Assembly: GCF_008329945.1 (NCBI RefSeq)
Contig: NZ_CP035807.1
Coordinates: 1,054,001 to 1,118,000 of the forward strand
Direction: 5' to 3'
Length of the DNA stretch: 64,000 bases
Source of the DNA: Thiospirochaeta perfilievii
Lineage (GTDB): Bacteria; Spirochaetota; Spirochaetia; DSM-2461
Part shown: one piece after another, positions 8,861 through 19,544 of the stretch
Numbering within the stretch: position 1 is the first letter of the stretch
Layout: the number at the start of each line of letters is the position of its first letter
Position numbers and translations under genes: made by a program
Notes under the pieces: model-generated
What the model was told of the DNA's origin: nothing
The model's input: the letters and a program-made list of their open reading frames with translations, nothing else
Databases searched by the model: none

Positions 8861-9454
8861 ATGAAAGTTGAAAATATTATAGTTCCACAGGTAACAGAAC
8901 AAACTGGTTCCGGTTGGGAAAGAAATGATATCTATTCTAGACTGTTAAAGGATAGGGTTGTTTTTTTAGATGGAGAAGTAAATGATACATCTGCTAACCT
9001 CATAATTGCACAACTACTGTTTTTAGAATCCCAGGATCCTGATAAGGACGTAAGTTTATATATAAATTCCCCTGGAGGTTCTGTAACAGCTGGTTTAGCT
9101 ATTTATGATACTATGCAGTATATTAAACCAGATGTGCAGACAATTTGTATTGGACAGGCTGCAAGTATGGGAGCAGTACTTTTAAATGGTGGTGCACCAG
9201 GTAAAAGATTCAGTCTACCATCTTCTAGGATAATGATTCACCAACCGTGGGGTGGTGTTCAAGGACAAGCTAGAGATATTGGAATTCAAGCAAGAGAAAT
9301 ATCTAGATTAAAAATACTATTAATAGAGTATTTAGCTAAACATTCAGGAAAGACAGTAAAAGAGTTGGGAGATGACCTTGAGAGAGATTTCTTTATGACT
9401 GCAGTAGAAGCTGCTGAATATGGAATTATCGACAAGGTTTTAACAAGGGATTAA
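8861..9454 (+). CDS. clpP: ATP-dependent Clp protease proteolytic subunit
   Basis: This serine peptidase forms the double-heptamer chamber that degrades substrates unfolded by ClpX. The 197-residue product has the nucleophile motif [11 protein letters not shown] and the catalytic His in MIHQPWGG. The catalytic Asp is expected in the [13 protein letters not shown] region, and YINSPGGSV forms the oxyanion/handle strand. Length matches the family. It begins 17 bp after tig with GAGG as ribosome site and ends 2 bp before clpX. Confidence 0.98.
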   Translation: MKVENIIVPQVTEQTGSGWERNDIYSRLLKDRVVFLDGEVNDTSANLIIAQLLFLESQDPDKDVSLYINSPGGSVTAGLAIYDTMQYIKPDVQTICIGQAASMGAVLLNGGAPGKRFSLPSSRIMIHQPWGGVQGQARDIGIQAREISRLKILLIEYLAKHSGKTVKELGDDLERDFFMTAVEAAEYGIIDKVLTRD

Positions 9455-9456
9455 TA

Positions 9457-10737
9457 ATGGCTAAAACTAGAAGTAAAGATAAATCCTGTTCATTTTGTGG
9501 AAAATCATCTGATGAAGCCAAAAGATTAATTGCTGGTCCAGGTGTATATATATGTGATGAATGTATAGATGTTTGCACAAAAATTGTAAATGAAGAAGAG
9601 TCTACTGAGGCTCTTGAAATTGATGAGAAACTTCCTACTCCTAAGGAGATTAAGGAACACTTAGATAGTTATGTTATAGGGCAGGATAATGCAAAAAAAG
9701 TATTATCTGTAGCAGTATATAACCACTACAAAAGAATTTTAAGTGCACATAAGATTGATGATTCAGTAGAATTAGAAAAGTCAAATGTACTTATAATTGG
9801 TCCTACAGGTACAGGAAAAACATTGTTAGCAAAAACACTAGCTAAAAAGTTACAAGTACCCTTTGCAATTGCAGATGCAACTACACTAACTGAAGCGGGT
9901 TATGTAGGTGAAGATGTAGAGAACATTCTATTAAAACTTATTCAGAATGCAGGAAATGATGTAAAGAAAGCCGAAAAAGGTATAATTTATATAGATGAAA
10001 TTGATAAAATTTCTAAAAAGAGTGAAAATGTTTCAATAACTAGGGATGTTTCTGGTGAAGGTGTTCAACAGGCTCTTTTAAAAATAATTGAGGGAACTGA
10101 AGCTTCTGTACCTCCCCAGGGAGGAAGAAAACACCCTAATCAAGATATGCTTAAGATTAATACAAAGGATATTTTAGTTATTTGTGGTGGAGCTTTTGTT
10201 GGTCTTGATAAAATTATTGAGAAACGTGTTGGTCATAACAGCTTAGGTTTTGGAGCTTCAATTCAATCCAGTAAAGATAAAGATTTAGCCAACATATTAA
10301 CTGATTTAGAAGCAGATGATCTTGTTAAGTTTGGTTTAATTCCTGAGTTTATTGGAAGACTTCCAATAAATGTTGCATTAAATAACTTGGATGAAGAAGC
10401 ACTAGTAAGAATTATTACAGAACCTAAAAATTCTATAGTTAAACAGTATACAGCACTATTAGGACTAGATGATGTGGATTTATACTTTGAAAAAGAGGCT
10501 ATTGTTGCAATAGCAAACCTTGCAGTAGAGAGAAAAACTGGTGCTAGGGGATTAAGAACAATTTTAGAAAGTTCTATTAACTCTATGATGTATGAAGTGC
10601 CATCAACTAAAACAGCTAAACGAGTAATAATAACCAAAGAAGTGATAACAAATAATGAAGAACCTATTATCCAAACTACAGAAGAAAAAATCGAAGACTG
10701 GCCAAGAGAACTCTACGAGGCACCAGTTAACAAGTAA
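9457..10737 (+). CDS. clpX: ATP-dependent Clp protease ATP-binding subunit ClpX
   Basis: ClpX is the hexameric AAA+ unfoldase of ClpXP. The 426-residue product begins with a zinc-binding domain ([14 protein letters not shown] then CDECIDVC). The AAA+ module has Walker A GPTGTGKT, Walker B IIYIDEID and the pore loop region GYVGEDVE. The IGF loop that docks to ClpP is not in its most common form, although VGHNSLGFG is at the expected place. The final 28 codons overlap the start of lon. Confidence 0.98.
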   Translation: MAKTRSKDKSCSFCGKSSDEAKRLIAGPGVYICDECIDVCTKIVNEEESTEALEIDEKLPTPKEIKEHLDSYVIGQDNAKKVLSVAVYNHYKRILSAHKIDDSVELEKSNVLIIGPTGTGKTLLAKTLAKKLQVPFAIADATTLTEAGYVGEDVENILLKLIQNAGNDVKKAEKGIIYIDEIDKISKKSENVSITRDVSGEGVQQALLKIIEGTEASVPPQGGRKHPNQDMLKINTKDILVICGGAFVGLDKIIEKRVGHNSLGFGASIQSSKDKDLANILTDLEADDLVKFGLIPEFIGRLPINVALNNLDEEALVRIITEPKNSIVKQYTALLGLDDVDLYFEKEAIVAIANLAVERKTGARGLRTILESSINSMMYEVPSTKTAKRVIITKEVITNNEEPIIQTTEEKIEDWPRELYEAPVNK

Positions 10738-13084
10738 TATAAAACATGTACTTCCCTATTTAACTATAGGGGAGACTGTTATATTTCCAAATACTATAGC
10801 TCCAATTTTCATATCTAATCAATCAGATATTAAAGCTTTTGAATCCTCAATGGAGAAAAGTAAAAATATTGTAATTGGTTATCCAATTGATAAAAAAAAG
10901 AGCAAATCGTTAAACAATACATATAAAACAGCAGTATTATGCCATATATTACAGGTATTAAAACTCCCTGATGGTACAGTTAGAATTTTAGTAGAAGGGG
11001 TTAATAAAGTTAAACTTTCTACAATTACTTTTAATGAGTTCTATATTGCAGAGTGTAAAATTATTAATAACCCTATTCCAATAGATACTAAAACAAAATC
11101 ATTAATAGAAGTGATTAAAAAAATATTTACTGAATATAGTTCTATTCATGGTAAAATTCCCGAAGAGGTTGTAACAACTATAGATAGATCAGATACTCCT
11201 GATAAAATATTAGGAAATATCTGTTTTGTAACTCCTCTACCCTATGCAGTTAAAATTAAATACTTTTTAGAGAACAATAACTTAATAAACCTTGAAAATA
11301 TCGCAGTAACTTTAAAGTCAGAGATTGAGATATTAAGATTACAACAAAATCTTCATGGAAGAGTAAAAAAGAATTTAGAGAAGACTCAAAGAGACTACTT
11401 TTTAAATGAACAGATAAAAGAGATAAATAAAGAGTTAGGAAAGGATGAAGATCCTTCAGGATCAGATCAACTACTTAAACAGATAGAAAAATTAGAACTT
11501 AATGTTAAAGATAAAGAAAAATTAACCAAGGATGCCAATAGATTAAATAAACTTCAACCTATGTCACCGGAAGCAGGCATTTTAAGAACTTATCTTGAAA
11601 CTGTGGTAGAACTTCCCTGGAATAACAAGAGTGAAGACTTAGTGAGTTTAAAAAAAGCCAAAAGTATTTTAAATGATGAGCACTACAATATGGTTAAAGC
11701 TAAGGATAGAATCTTAGATTTTATTGCAGTACGACAGTTTGATGTTGAAAAAAAATCCCCTGTTTTATGTCTTGTAGGGCCTCCTGGTACTGGTAAAACT
11801 TCTTTAGGAAAATCTGTTGCCAACTCCTTAGGTAGAGAGTTTGGTAGAATATCCCTTGGTGGAGTTAGAGATGAGGCAGAAATCAGAGGGCACAGAAAGA
11901 CCTATATTGGAGCTCTACCAGGAAAGATTATTCAAGCAATAAAAAAAACCGGTGTTAAAAACCCAGTAATTCTCTTAGATGAAATTGATAAAATTGCAGC
12001 GGAGTATAAGGGTGATCCTGCAGCTGCACTTTTAGAGGTATTAGATCCAGAACAAAATCATACATTTACTGATCACTATTTAGAGATACCATTTGATCTA
12101 TCAGATGTTCTATTTATTGCCACAGCAAACTCGTTAAATCCTATACCTGCCCCACTTTTAGATAGAATGGAAGTTTTAGAGATACAGGGTTATACTGAAA
12201 TAGAGAAAACTGAGATAGCTAAAAGATTTATAATTCCAAAACAACTTAAAACAATAGGGTTAACCGATGCCCAAATCAGTTTTACAGATGATTCTCTATT
12301 AAAAATAATAAGAAAATTCACTAGGGAGTCTGGAGTAAGAAACCTAAATAGAAATGTAGCATCTGTACTAAGAAAAATTGCACGATTAAAACTTGAGGAG
12401 TTTGAAGAGGGTGACGAACCTTTTAAAGCTGAGGATATTAAATTTGAAGTAACTGATGAGAATTTAAATGATCTATTAGGAGATGATAAAATACCTGATG
12501 AAGATATTAAAGATTCAACGGTTCCTGGACTCTCTGTTGGACTAGCCTGGACTCAGTTAGGGGGAACAGTGCTTCCGCTGGAGATTGTATTATCCAAGGG
12601 TAAAGGAAGAATAATTTTAACTGGTCAACTAGGGGATGTAATGAAAGAGAGTGCTCAAATTGCTATATCCTATGTTAAGTCAAATTGTGAATTATTTGGA
12701 ATTGACCCTGATTTTGATAAGGACGTTGATATTCATATACACGCTCCAGAGGGTGCTATTAAAAAGGATGGCCCATCTGCAGGTATTACCATGACTTCGG
12801 CACTAATATCAGCTATAAAACAGACTTGTATTAATAAAAAAACTGCTATGACTGGTGAAATAACATTAACTGGACAACTACTACCTATTGGTGGTCTTAA
12901 AGAGAAAGTTCTAGCTGCTGCGAGGAATGGCTCAACAGATGTTTTAATTCCTTTAGCAAATAAAAAAGATATCAAGGATATTCCAAAAGAGATAACTGAT
13001 AAGATAACTTTTCATACCCACTCTAGGGTTGATGAAGCGATTTTCTCTCTTTTCCCCAAGGGGACTTTTAACAAAAACTCTTAG
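10655..13084 (+). CDS. lon: ATP-dependent protease Lon
   Basis: Lon is a hexameric AAA+ serine protease that degrades misfolded and regulatory proteins in the cytoplasm. The 809-residue product has an N-terminal substrate domain ([19 protein letters not shown]), Walker [10 protein letters not shown], Walker [10 protein letters not shown] and the protease signature [10 protein letters not shown], whose Ser is catalytic, with a Lys further on. ATG 10655 lies inside clpX, giving an 83-bp overlap. No ATG, GTG or TTG occurs in frame between the clpX stop and the conserved VLPYL. The first 28 residues are basic and not conserved. The real start may be an unusual codon near 10739. Confidence 0.96.
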   Translation: MKNLLSKLQKKKSKTGQENSTRHQLTSNIKHVLPYLTIGETVIFPNTIAPIFISNQSDIKAFESSMEKSKNIVIGYPIDKKKSKSLNNTYKTAVLCHILQVLKLPDGTVRILVEGVNKVKLSTITFNEFYIAECKIINNPIPIDTKTKSLIEVIKKIFTEYSSIHGKIPEEVVTTIDRSDTPDKILGNICFVTPLPYAVKIKYFLENNNLINLENIAVTLKSEIEILRLQQNLHGRVKKNLEKTQRDYFLNEQIKEINKELGKDEDPSGSDQLLKQIEKLELNVKDKEKLTKDANRLNKLQPMSPEAGILRTYLETVVELPWNNKSEDLVSLKKAKSILNDEHYNMVKAKDRILDFIAVRQFDVEKKSPVLCLVGPPGTGKTSLGKSVANSLGREFGRISLGGVRDEAEIRGHRKTYIGALPGKIIQAIKKTGVKNPVILLDEIDKIAAEYKGDPAAALLEVLDPEQNHTFTDHYLEIPFDLSDVLFIATANSLNPIPAPLLDRMEVLEIQGYTEIEKTEIAKRFIIPKQLKTIGLTDAQISFTDDSLLKIIRKFTRESGVRNLNRNVASVLRKIARLKLEEFEEGDEPFKAEDIKFEVTDENLNDLLGDDKIPDEDIKDSTVPGLSVGLAWTQLGGTVLPLEIVLSKGKGRIILTGQLGDVMKESAQIAISYVKSNCELFGIDPDFDKDVDIHIHAPEGAIKKDGPSAGITMTSALISAIKQTCINKKTAMTGEITLTGQLLPIGGLKEKVLAAARNGSTDVLIPLANKKDIKDIPKEITDKITFHTHSRVDEAIFSLFPKGTFNKNS

Positions 13085-13086
13085 GC

Positions 13087-13115
13087 TGGATATTTTTTCA
13101 TAAAAGCTGTATAAT
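13087..13115 (+). promoter_or_regulatory. Probable promoter of argF
   Basis: A perfect TATAAT (13110-13115) lies 17 bases after TGGATA (13087-13092, 4 of 6 matches to TTGACA), 28 bp before the argF ATG. This suggests argF is separately expressed from lon. Confidence 0.45.
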
Positions 13116-13143
13116 AATACATAAATATTATTTTGGAGTAGAT

Positions 13144-14082
13144 ATGAGAGATAAATTAAAGGGGAAATCATTCTTAACACTGAAGGATTTCAGTAAAGAA
13201 GAGATAAGATATATATTAGATACAGCACATAAATTAAAGGCCGATAGAAAGGATGGAATTTATCACCAACTTTTTAAAGGCTTATCCCTTGCCATGATTT
13301 TTGAAAAGCCATCAACAAGAACAAGATGTGCATTTGAGACAGCTTTTGGGGAGGAAGGTGGACATCCTGTATTTCTATCAGTTAATGATATTCAACTTGG
13401 TAAAAAAGAGAGTATAGAAGATACAGCTAGAGTACTAGGTAGAATGTTTGATGCTATTGAGTTTAGGGGTTTTAAACAGGAGACTGTAAATAGCCTTGCA
13501 ACACACTCTGGAGTTCCTGTATTTAACGGTTTAACAGACCTATACCATCCAACACAGATATTAGCTGACCTTATGACCGTGGAGGAACACCTTGGCACTC
13601 TTGAGGGCAAAACCCTGGTATATGCTGGTGATGGTAGAAACAATATGGCCCACTCCCTAATGATTGGATGTGCTAAGATGGGGGTTAATATAACAATTAT
13701 TTCCCCTTCATCCCTGGCTCCTAATGAGGATGTTTTAAATTACTCTATAGAAGAAGCTAATAAATCTAACTCCTTTGTAAAAGTTACTGAAGATATGAAT
13801 GAGGGCTTAAAAGGAGCTGATGTTGTTTATACAGATGTCTGGGTTTCTATGGGGGAAGAAGAACAATCTAAGGATAGAATTTCACTATTGCAGCCATATC
13901 AAATTAACAATAATTCACTAAAGCTAACTAATAATAGTGAGGTTATTTTTATGCACTGTTTACCAGCTGTTAGGGGCTTAGAGGTAACTAATGAAGTAAT
14001 AGAGGGTAGTAACTCTGTGGTATGGGATGAAGCTGAAAATAGAAAGCACTCAATTAAAGCAATAATGTTCGCATTAATTTAA
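13144..14082 (+). CDS. argF: Ornithine carbamoyltransferase
   Basis: It makes citrulline from ornithine and carbamoyl phosphate in arginine synthesis, or acts in reverse in arginine catabolism. The 312-residue product has the carbamoyl-phosphate motif EKPSTRTRCAFE, HPTQILADLMT, the ornithine-binding region around DVWVSMGEE, and the C-terminal HCLPA with the catalytic Cys. No other arginine genes are adjacent, so anabolic or catabolic role cannot be told. A GGAGTAGAT ribosome site precedes the ATG. Confidence 0.96.
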   Translation: MRDKLKGKSFLTLKDFSKEEIRYILDTAHKLKADRKDGIYHQLFKGLSLAMIFEKPSTRTRCAFETAFGEEGGHPVFLSVNDIQLGKKESIEDTARVLGRMFDAIEFRGFKQETVNSLATHSGVPVFNGLTDLYHPTQILADLMTVEEHLGTLEGKTLVYAGDGRNNMAHSLMIGCAKMGVNITIISPSSLAPNEDVLNYSIEEANKSNSFVKVTEDMNEGLKGADVVYTDVWVSMGEEEQSKDRISLLQPYQINNNSLKLTNNSEVIFMHCLPAVRGLEVTNEVIEGSNSVVWDEAENRKHSIKAIMFALI

Positions 14083-14089
14083 TTATTTC

Positions 14090-14117
14090 TTGACTATTTA
14101 TCAAATAATTATATTAT
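14090..14117 (+). promoter_or_regulatory. Promoter upstream of the exported hypothetical gene
   Basis: TTGACT (14090-14095), 16-base spacer and TATTAT (14112-14117) lie just after argF. They are followed by a strong CAGGAG ribosome site before ATG 14136. Confidence 0.55.
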
Positions 14118-14135
14118 TTTAAACAGGAGCGTTAA

Positions 14136-14552
14136 ATGAAAATTATAAATAAAAGAGCTTTATCAATTTTACTACTATTATTAACAACAATAATGCTTAC
14201 ATCAGCAACAAAATCACCTTATTATGCTAAATCTGTAGTTATTACTAAGGTTTTCCCCCACAGTAAGGGATATAAAGTTTACTATTTAACTAATGATCTA
14301 AATACTAAAGAAGCATATCTCCCAAGTTATCTTTTTGAAGAGCAAAAAGATGATACAAGAGAGCGATCAAAGCTTTTCCAGGGTTATGATAAAGCATTTC
14401 CATATATGACAATTTTTTGGAAAGATGGTGAATTTTCCCATGTTAAGTTGTATTTAAAAAGTGATTATGGAGATCCCACTTGGGGTGTTTTTACAAATCA
14501 ATCAGACCAGGATGAATTTTTTGAAAATGCTGATCTTAAATTTGATTTTTAA
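14136..14552 (+). CDS. Exported hypothetical protein
   Basis: The 138-residue product has a clear Sec signal peptide (basic MKIINKR, hydrophobic core to about residue 22, cleavage near TSA-T). The mature part of about 114 residues, with several Tyr and Asp/Glu, is predicted to be periplasmic. No family is recognised. It has its own promoter and a downstream terminator and is therefore a single-gene transcript. Confidence 0.8.
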   Translation: MKIINKRALSILLLLLTTIMLTSATKSPYYAKSVVITKVFPHSKGYKVYYLTNDLNTKEAYLPSYLFEEQKDDTRERSKLFQGYDKAFPYMTIFWKDGEFSHVKLYLKSDYGDPTWGVFTNQSDQDEFFENADLKFDF

Positions 14553-14576
14553 AGATAATTATATATATAATTATAA

Positions 14577-14603
14577 GGTAGGTATTATACCTACTTTTTT
14601 TTT
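14577..14603 (+). terminator. Intrinsic terminator
   Basis: A stem GTAGGTA/TACCTAC with a three-base loop is followed by nine T. It ends the preceding hypothetical gene, and the next gene starts 12 bases later. Confidence 0.85.
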
Positions 14604-14614
14604 AAGGATATCAA

Positions 14615-15586
14615 ATGCAACAAAGAAAGATAGATAGTTCAGTTATTGATTGTATTAATAATAATAATAAATTTATAGTGATGGCACATAAGCAGCCTGA
14701 TGCTGATACTCTATGCTCAGCAATTGCACTAGAATCATTCCTTTCCCGAATGGGTAAAATTACATCACTACATACCGCAGGACCTTTTACCCGAATAGAA
14801 ACTCTACATCTACAGGAAAAATTCTCATTAGAACCATTAACAGAGAAAGAGAAGGATGGTGCTATAGTTGTAATTGTCGATTGTAATAGTTCTGATAGGG
14901 TTGGTTTTTTAGAGGAAGATATTAAAGAACTCCCTGTAATGATAATAGATCATCATGCTACAGATTCTGATTATGGTGAGTATAGATGGGTAGATTCAAC
15001 CTACCCTGCAACAACTTTAATGATTCAAGATCTTATATTTAGTTTTAATGAGGTACCAACCCCACTTGAAGCTGAAAATTTATTTCTAGGTTTCTGTACA
15101 GATACTGGTTTTTTCAGACACCTTGATAAAGGATCTGAATTATCAATAGAAAATGCTGCAACCCTAGTAAAATATGGAGCTTCCCCTAAAGAGACATACT
15201 CTATTATGACTGGTGGAAAAACACTTGAGTCAAGAAAGCTTATGGGTAGAATCCTTGAAAGATGTGAATCCCACTATGATGGTAAGATAATAATTTCATG
15301 GGAAGACCTAAGTGACAGAGAGGAACTAAAAGCTGAAGATAGAGACTCTGATACACTATATCAAGCTCTACTAAGCATTACTGGTGTAGAAGCTATAGCA
15401 ATAGTTAGGCAGGAGTCTGATAATAAGTGTACTGTAGGTCTTAGAAGTGTAAAAGATGTAGATGTTAGAAAACTAGCCGAAACATTTGGTGGTGGTGGTC
15501 ATCAAAGAGCGTCAGGCTTTGCAACAGAAGGAAAACTTTCTGATATAAAAGAGGAACTTATCTCTAGATTTAGAAATTATCTATAA
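14615..15586 (+). CDS. DHH-family phosphoesterase (NrnA-like nanoRNase / pAp phosphatase)
   Basis: The 323-residue product has the DHH-domain motifs in order: HKQPDADTLCSA (metal-binding Asp pair), VIVDCNSSDR, the name motif IDHHATD, and after the DHHA1 linker the substrate loop GGGGHQRASGF. NrnA-type enzymes degrade short RNA oligonucleotides and dephosphorylate 3'-phosphoadenosine 5'-phosphate. The same architecture is shared by cyclic-dinucleotide phosphodiesterases, so the exact substrate is not certain. The gene starts just after one terminator and ends before another. Confidence 0.9.
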   Translation: MQQRKIDSSVIDCINNNNKFIVMAHKQPDADTLCSAIALESFLSRMGKITSLHTAGPFTRIETLHLQEKFSLEPLTEKEKDGAIVVIVDCNSSDRVGFLEEDIKELPVMIIDHHATDSDYGEYRWVDSTYPATTLMIQDLIFSFNEVPTPLEAENLFLGFCTDTGFFRHLDKGSELSIENAATLVKYGASPKETYSIMTGGKTLESRKLMGRILERCESHYDGKIIISWEDLSDREELKAEDRDSDTLYQALLSITGVEAIAIVRQESDNKCTVGLRSVKDVDVRKLAETFGGGGHQRASGFATEGKLSDIKEELISRFRNYL

Positions 15587-15588
15587 AA

Positions 15589-15608
15589 AATAAGTTATAT
15601 AACTTATT
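15589..15608. repeat. 20-bp perfect palindrome
   Basis: The sequence AATAAGTTATATAACTTATT reads the same on both strands and lies right after the DHH gene stop, before the terminator. It may extend the terminator structure or be a protein-binding dyad. Confidence 0.6.
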
Positions 15609-15621
15609 ACTTACTAAAAAA

Positions 15622-15647
15622 AGCCGATTTAATATCGGCTTTTTTTA
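15622..15647 (+). terminator. Intrinsic terminator between convergent genes
   Basis: Stem AGCCGAT/ATCGGCT with loop TTAAT, flanked by A runs on the left and seven T on the right. It can serve both the DHH gene and the minus-strand gene that ends at 15660. Confidence 0.92.
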
Positions 15648-15659
15648 TACTCTTAAACC

Positions 15660-16172
15660 CTATAAAACAAAGTTTAGTGAAACCCCTATAAATCCCTGGG
15701 AATCATTATCTATAAAGTTATCCCTACTATCTAAAAGAGTTCGATGATAAACTTCTAATTCGACATCTCTATCTAAATCAATTCCAATACCAAATTTATA
15801 TGAATCAGTAAATTTTGAAACACTTAAATCGTTCATATCGCTTTGAATTGCAAAAAAACGTTGGTAGTCTGATTTTAAATAGAACCCACCCATAGGAATG
15901 TTCATTCCTACACCTGCAGAAAAAACATTTGGGGCTTGAAAACTCTTAAAAAAGCTATCTGCACTGCTATCAATTTCAAAATAAGCCTTACCTGTAAACT
16001 CAAAGATTCCCCAAAAATCTGAACCTATTCCTAAAACCAAACTTGAATTAAATGCTGAATTCTCAACAGGTAGGATATAACTAGTAATAAGTGTAACATC
16101 CCTCCCCTGTCTGGCGCTTACACCTAGGCTTAAAGAAAATATTATTAAAATTAAAATTGTCTTTTTATTCAT
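15660..16172 (-). CDS. Probable outer-membrane beta-barrel protein
   Basis: The 170-residue product begins with a Sec signal (MNKKTILILIIFSLSLGVSA then RQGRD) and continues as alternating polar and aromatic strands such as GFYLKSDYQRFFAI and FIGVSLNFVL at the C-terminus. This fits a small outer-membrane barrel. ATG 16172 is chosen because ACGGAGG lies 5 bases upstream. The in-frame ATG at 16211 has no ribosome site and would bury the signal peptide. No specific family is recognised. Confidence 0.8.
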   Translation of the reverse strand: MNKKTILILIIFSLSLGVSARQGRDVTLITSYILPVENSAFNSSLVLGIGSDFWGIFEFTGKAYFEIDSSADSFFKSFQAPNVFSAGVGMNIPMGGFYLKSDYQRFFAIQSDMNDLSVSKFTDSYKFGIGIDLDRDVELEVYHRTLLDSRDNFIDNDSQGFIGVSLNFVL

Positions 16173-16276
16173 GTTATCCTCCGTAAATATAACTTTATAT
16201 TTATTAAACACTAGGTATGTTACAGGTGTTACCTTTTATAAAAAAATAATATAATAGAAATATATAAGGAGGATCT

Positions 16277-16819
16277 ATGAATTTACCTAAAGGAATAGAG
16301 AGTATTTTAATAGATAAAGAGACTATAGAATCTAAAGTTACAGAATTAGCAAATATAATTGATAATAATTATAAGGATATTGAGACTCCCCTAGTTGTCA
16401 TTGGACTATTAAAAGGTTCATTCATTTTTATGTCAGACCTAGTAAAACAGATGCAGACACCTCTGCAAGTTGATTTTATGATAGCATCAAGCTATGGAGA
16501 CTCAATGGAAAATACTGAGGTATCAATAATTAAAGATATTGAAACACACATTTCTGGAAGACATGTACTAATTGTAGAAGATATAATTGATACTGGAATA
16601 ACATTAACAAAAATTGAAAATATACTATCTAATAGAAATCCTAAGTCAATGAAAATATGTACACTACTTAATAAACCTTCTAGAAGAACAAGTGAAGTTA
16701 ATATAGATTTTAATGGTTTTGATATTGATGACCACTTTGTAGGAGGAATGGGCCTAGACTATGCCCAGAAATATAGAAATCTTCCTTACATTGGGGTGGT
16801 AAAAAACGAAAAATTGTAA
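16277..16819 (+). CDS. hpt: Hypoxanthine phosphoribosyltransferase
   Basis: This purine salvage enzyme joins hypoxanthine or guanine to PRPP. The 180-residue type I phosphoribosyltransferase fold is seen from VVIGLLKGSFIFMSDL at the N-terminus, the PRPP loop VLIVEDIIDTGITL, and the C-terminal FVGGMGLDYAQKYRNLPYIG. Length is typical. AAGGAGG precedes the ATG. It marks the left edge of the accessory island. Confidence 0.96.
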   Translation: MNLPKGIESILIDKETIESKVTELANIIDNNYKDIETPLVVIGLLKGSFIFMSDLVKQMQTPLQVDFMIASSYGDSMENTEVSIIKDIETHISGRHVLIVEDIIDTGITLTKIENILSNRNPKSMKICTLLNKPSRRTSEVNIDFNGFDIDDHFVGGMGLDYAQKYRNLPYIGVVKNEKL

Positions 16820-16922
16820 AAAAATGTAATTTTACAACATTTTTCGCATTTAACGGTTGCAAAAAATAAGTTAAATGATTATAGTCTTTTTAGTTTTTAA
16901 ACTTTTTTTCATATTTTACTCT

Positions 16923-16965
16923 AAGAGTCAGTTGCCCGTGTTACGTGGTATGGCTCTTTTTTTTT
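16923..16965 (+). terminator. Intrinsic terminator downstream of hpt
   Basis: An 8-bp outer stem AAGAGTCA/TGGCTCTT (one G-U) encloses a second helix (TGCC-CGT/ACG-GGTA) and runs into nine T. A weaker inverted repeat AAAAATGT/ACATTTTT sits right at the hpt stop. The rest of the 268-bp gap to the integrase shows no gene. Confidence 0.85.
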
Positions 16966-17087
16966 GCTCTAAAAGTAACTATACTATAAATCCTTTTATA
17001 GTAAGAAGTTACAGAGATTAATAAAGACATCCAAAAGTGAATCTATGACTGCTGTAAACAGTTGTGTAAACACTTAGGAGTCATTAT

Positions 17088-18229
17088 ATGAGATACAGAG
17101 ATCCATTCAAAGTATTTCCCAAAAAACTAAAATCAGGAAAAGTAGTCTATTATTATACGACTTATGACATGTTTAATAGGAGAAAACAGTTTAGTACAGG
17201 CTGTACAAAAAAATCTGATGCAAAGAGATTCTGCATTAACTTATTGGTTACTGATTCTCTAACAGGTTCCCCTACCCTCACTTTCAAACAATACACCAAG
17301 AAATGGTACGTTTATGGAGAGTGTAAATATATTGAATCGATACTTAATAGAGGACGAACCTATTCAAGGAGTAACTCAGAACTTTTTAGAGCTAAACTAG
17401 TAAATAAAATGTGGCCTTATTTTGGAAATATCTTAATGACTGATGTAAAACCATTACATTTAGAAGAATGGATAATTATTTTAAAGAAGGAAGGTTTAAC
17501 TAACGTAACTATTAATACTTATCTATCTGCTATCAAAACTATTTTCAATGAAGCCTATAGGCTTGGAGATATCACAAAAAACCCAGTGACTCATATAAAA
17601 AGACTTGCTACAGACTCTAAAAACAAAGGAACACTAACTACTAGTGAAGTAGAAAAATTACTAGATCCAATTAATAAAGGAATGATTTGGAATAAAGATA
17701 TTTACTACATTTTCACACTTCTAGCTTCACAGACTGGTATGAGAATTGGAGAACTATTAGCATTAACAAAAAAGATATTAAAAGAGATCACATCATAGTA
17801 TCACATTCATGGGATCGGAAATATGGTTTAAAAGAAACTAAAACTGGAAAATCAAGAATAGTACCGATATCACAAGAATTATATTCTATCTTATTGGAGT
17901 ACTCCTCAAGAAGTATTCATAACTATATATTCTCAAAAACAACACAGGATAAACCAATAGCAAACTACTCAATTAGGAAAGAGTTTTATAAAGCCTTAGA
18001 AAATATCAAGATATCAAAAAATGAGCGTGAAGAAAGGTCTATAGACTTCCATTCTTGGCGTAGATACTATAATACAAGGTTAGTAGTCAAAGGTTACCCA
18101 ACAGCCATTATACAAGCTATTTTAGGCCATTCTAAGGATAGTAATATGACTGAACACTATACGAAATTAACGATAAAAGACTTATCTATAGTAATAGAAA
18201 AGAATAAAAATTATAGGAATGTGTTGTAG
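17088..18229 (+). pseudogene. Tyrosine recombinase / integrase, one frameshift
   Basis: Two frames, 17088-17798 and 17894-18229, join into one product of about 380 residues if one A is added to the A6 run at 17768-17773. The reading then continues as LTKKDIKRDHIIVSHSWDRK. All catalytic elements of a phage-type tyrosine recombinase are present: Arg in TGMRIGELLAL, His-x-x-Arg in FHSWRRYYN, LGHS, and the nucleophile Tyr in TEHYTK. There is a core-binding domain at about 75-185 and an N-terminal AP2-like basic region. It is not an integron integrase, since no extra patch domain is visible. It lies at the left border of the accessory island and probably mobilised it. Confidence 0.85.
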
Positions 18230-18301
18230 ATAGACTAAACTTAACATAACTGTTAGTTATTTTAAATACAGACCCACTGTGACATTATCAAGGAGAATTA
18301 A

Positions 18302-18724
18302 ATGAAAATTGATGATACTTTAGGTTTAAGACTATCTATTATCGTTGGGGCAATCACTTGTCTAACACTTTTGCAATCATCTGGAATGGTTATTAATGGT
18401 GCGGAGATTCTAAAGATTGAGTTCACTACTAAGGTTAATATAACTCTAGGTTTGTTTTCATTTGCTCTTATATCTCATTTAACACAGTTTTTATATTTTA
18501 TAATTTTAGGAAATTTTGATTTAATGCATGGTGTGAACAGAATAATATGTAATTTGAGCATAATTTTTCCTATATTGTTTATACTTTTCATAGTCTTTGA
18601 TATGTCCCTATTTTATTTCTATGACATTAAAAGTAGATATCTTATAGTGAATATACTTTCCGCTTTAATATTTGTAGGATTACTCGTAATCCCTTTTATT
18701 ACCTTCAGAAGAAAGTATCGATGA
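18302..18724 (+). CDS. Small integral membrane protein, unknown function
   Basis: The 140-residue product has four hydrophobic segments (about 10-32, 43-70, 80-105 and 112-135) and a basic C-terminus (FRRKYR), so the C-terminal end is likely cytoplasmic. AAGGAG lies 7 bases before the ATG. No family is recognised. It follows the broken integrase and belongs to the accessory island. Confidence 0.7.
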   Translation: MKIDDTLGLRLSIIVGAITCLTLLQSSGMVINGAEILKIEFTTKVNITLGLFSFALISHLTQFLYFIILGNFDLMHGVNRIICNLSIIFPILFILFIVFDMSLFYFYDIKSRYLIVNILSALIFVGLLVIPFITFRRKYR

Positions 18725-19171
18725 TTATAGATAATCTTTGGGTATTTTAGTTAGAACCTGTAATTACTAATATGATAAAACAAATAAATGGTTTATCTAT
18801 GCTGACAGAATATGTAATAGGAGAAAAGATTCAGGTAGTTTCTCTTGGAAATGGTAATCCGATTTCCTATGGAATAAATAATATTCCTCACCTTCTATAA
18901 TAAAATTAATACTCCTTTTTTGTGGAGTACTATAAGATCCCCCATCCCTATATATAGTAAACTTAAAAAAAATGTTAAAGCTTGTCTAACATAGCCTTAC
19001 CACTATTCCTAAAACAAGAGAACAATTCTCAATTATAAATCAATTAAATTGATTCATATATATATACTTATACAACTAATTTACTACCATATGAATTAAC
19101 AACCCATCCAATAATTTATTGAACTGGAGTATTATATAGAGTCTTTTTCCGACATTATATATCCTGGAATT
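18725..19171. other. Long intergenic stretch with at most one very small ORF
   Basis: No gene is supported in these 447 bases. One 42-codon frame on the plus strand (18772-18900, starting MIKQINGLSMLTEYVIG) lacks a convincing ribosome site. It could be a remnant. The rest is AT-rich with no clear hairpin or repeat. Confidence 0.5.
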
Positions 19172-19363
19172 CTAATTAATTCCATTTCTGAAGTTATCAT
19201 CTATTTGTATCATCTTATCATTTACACGATCTTCTACAAGATCATCAAAATTTTTGACATCTTCTCCATATTCATTGATAATTTCTTCTATAGCTTCGTT
19301 TCTAATACTATCTTCAAAATCTTGTTCCATTTTTATTACTGCTTCATTACTACCAATTCCCAT
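19172..19363 (-). CDS. Small acidic hypothetical protein
   Basis: The 63-residue product is highly acidic and looks helical (for example IEEIINEYGEDVKNFDDLVEDR). AGGAGAG is placed 6 bases before the ATG, which supports translation. No family is recognised. It stands alone between the integrase region and the IS256 remnant. Confidence 0.5.
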   Translation of the reverse strand: MGIGSNEAVIKMEQDFEDSIRNEAIEEIINEYGEDVKNFDDLVEDRVNDKMIQIDDNFRNGIN

Positions 19364-19544
19364 AATCTCTCCTAATAAAATATAATGTTATTATTAAGAT
19401 AATATTTTTATCTCAGAAATCAAGTATAAGACATTAAATAAGTATAATTAGAGATATAATCAAAAGTTGTGGATAGGTTAAAATAAAAGAGCAAATCCTT
19501 TAATATATATTTTGTGAAAAACAGAATAAAAAAGGAGATGCTCT

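Noticed and set aside
17088-18229. Integrase considered as the integron integrase IntI
   Set aside because: Its N-terminus and catalytic domain look phage-like, the IntI-specific insertion is not seen, and it is 10 kb from the attC sites.
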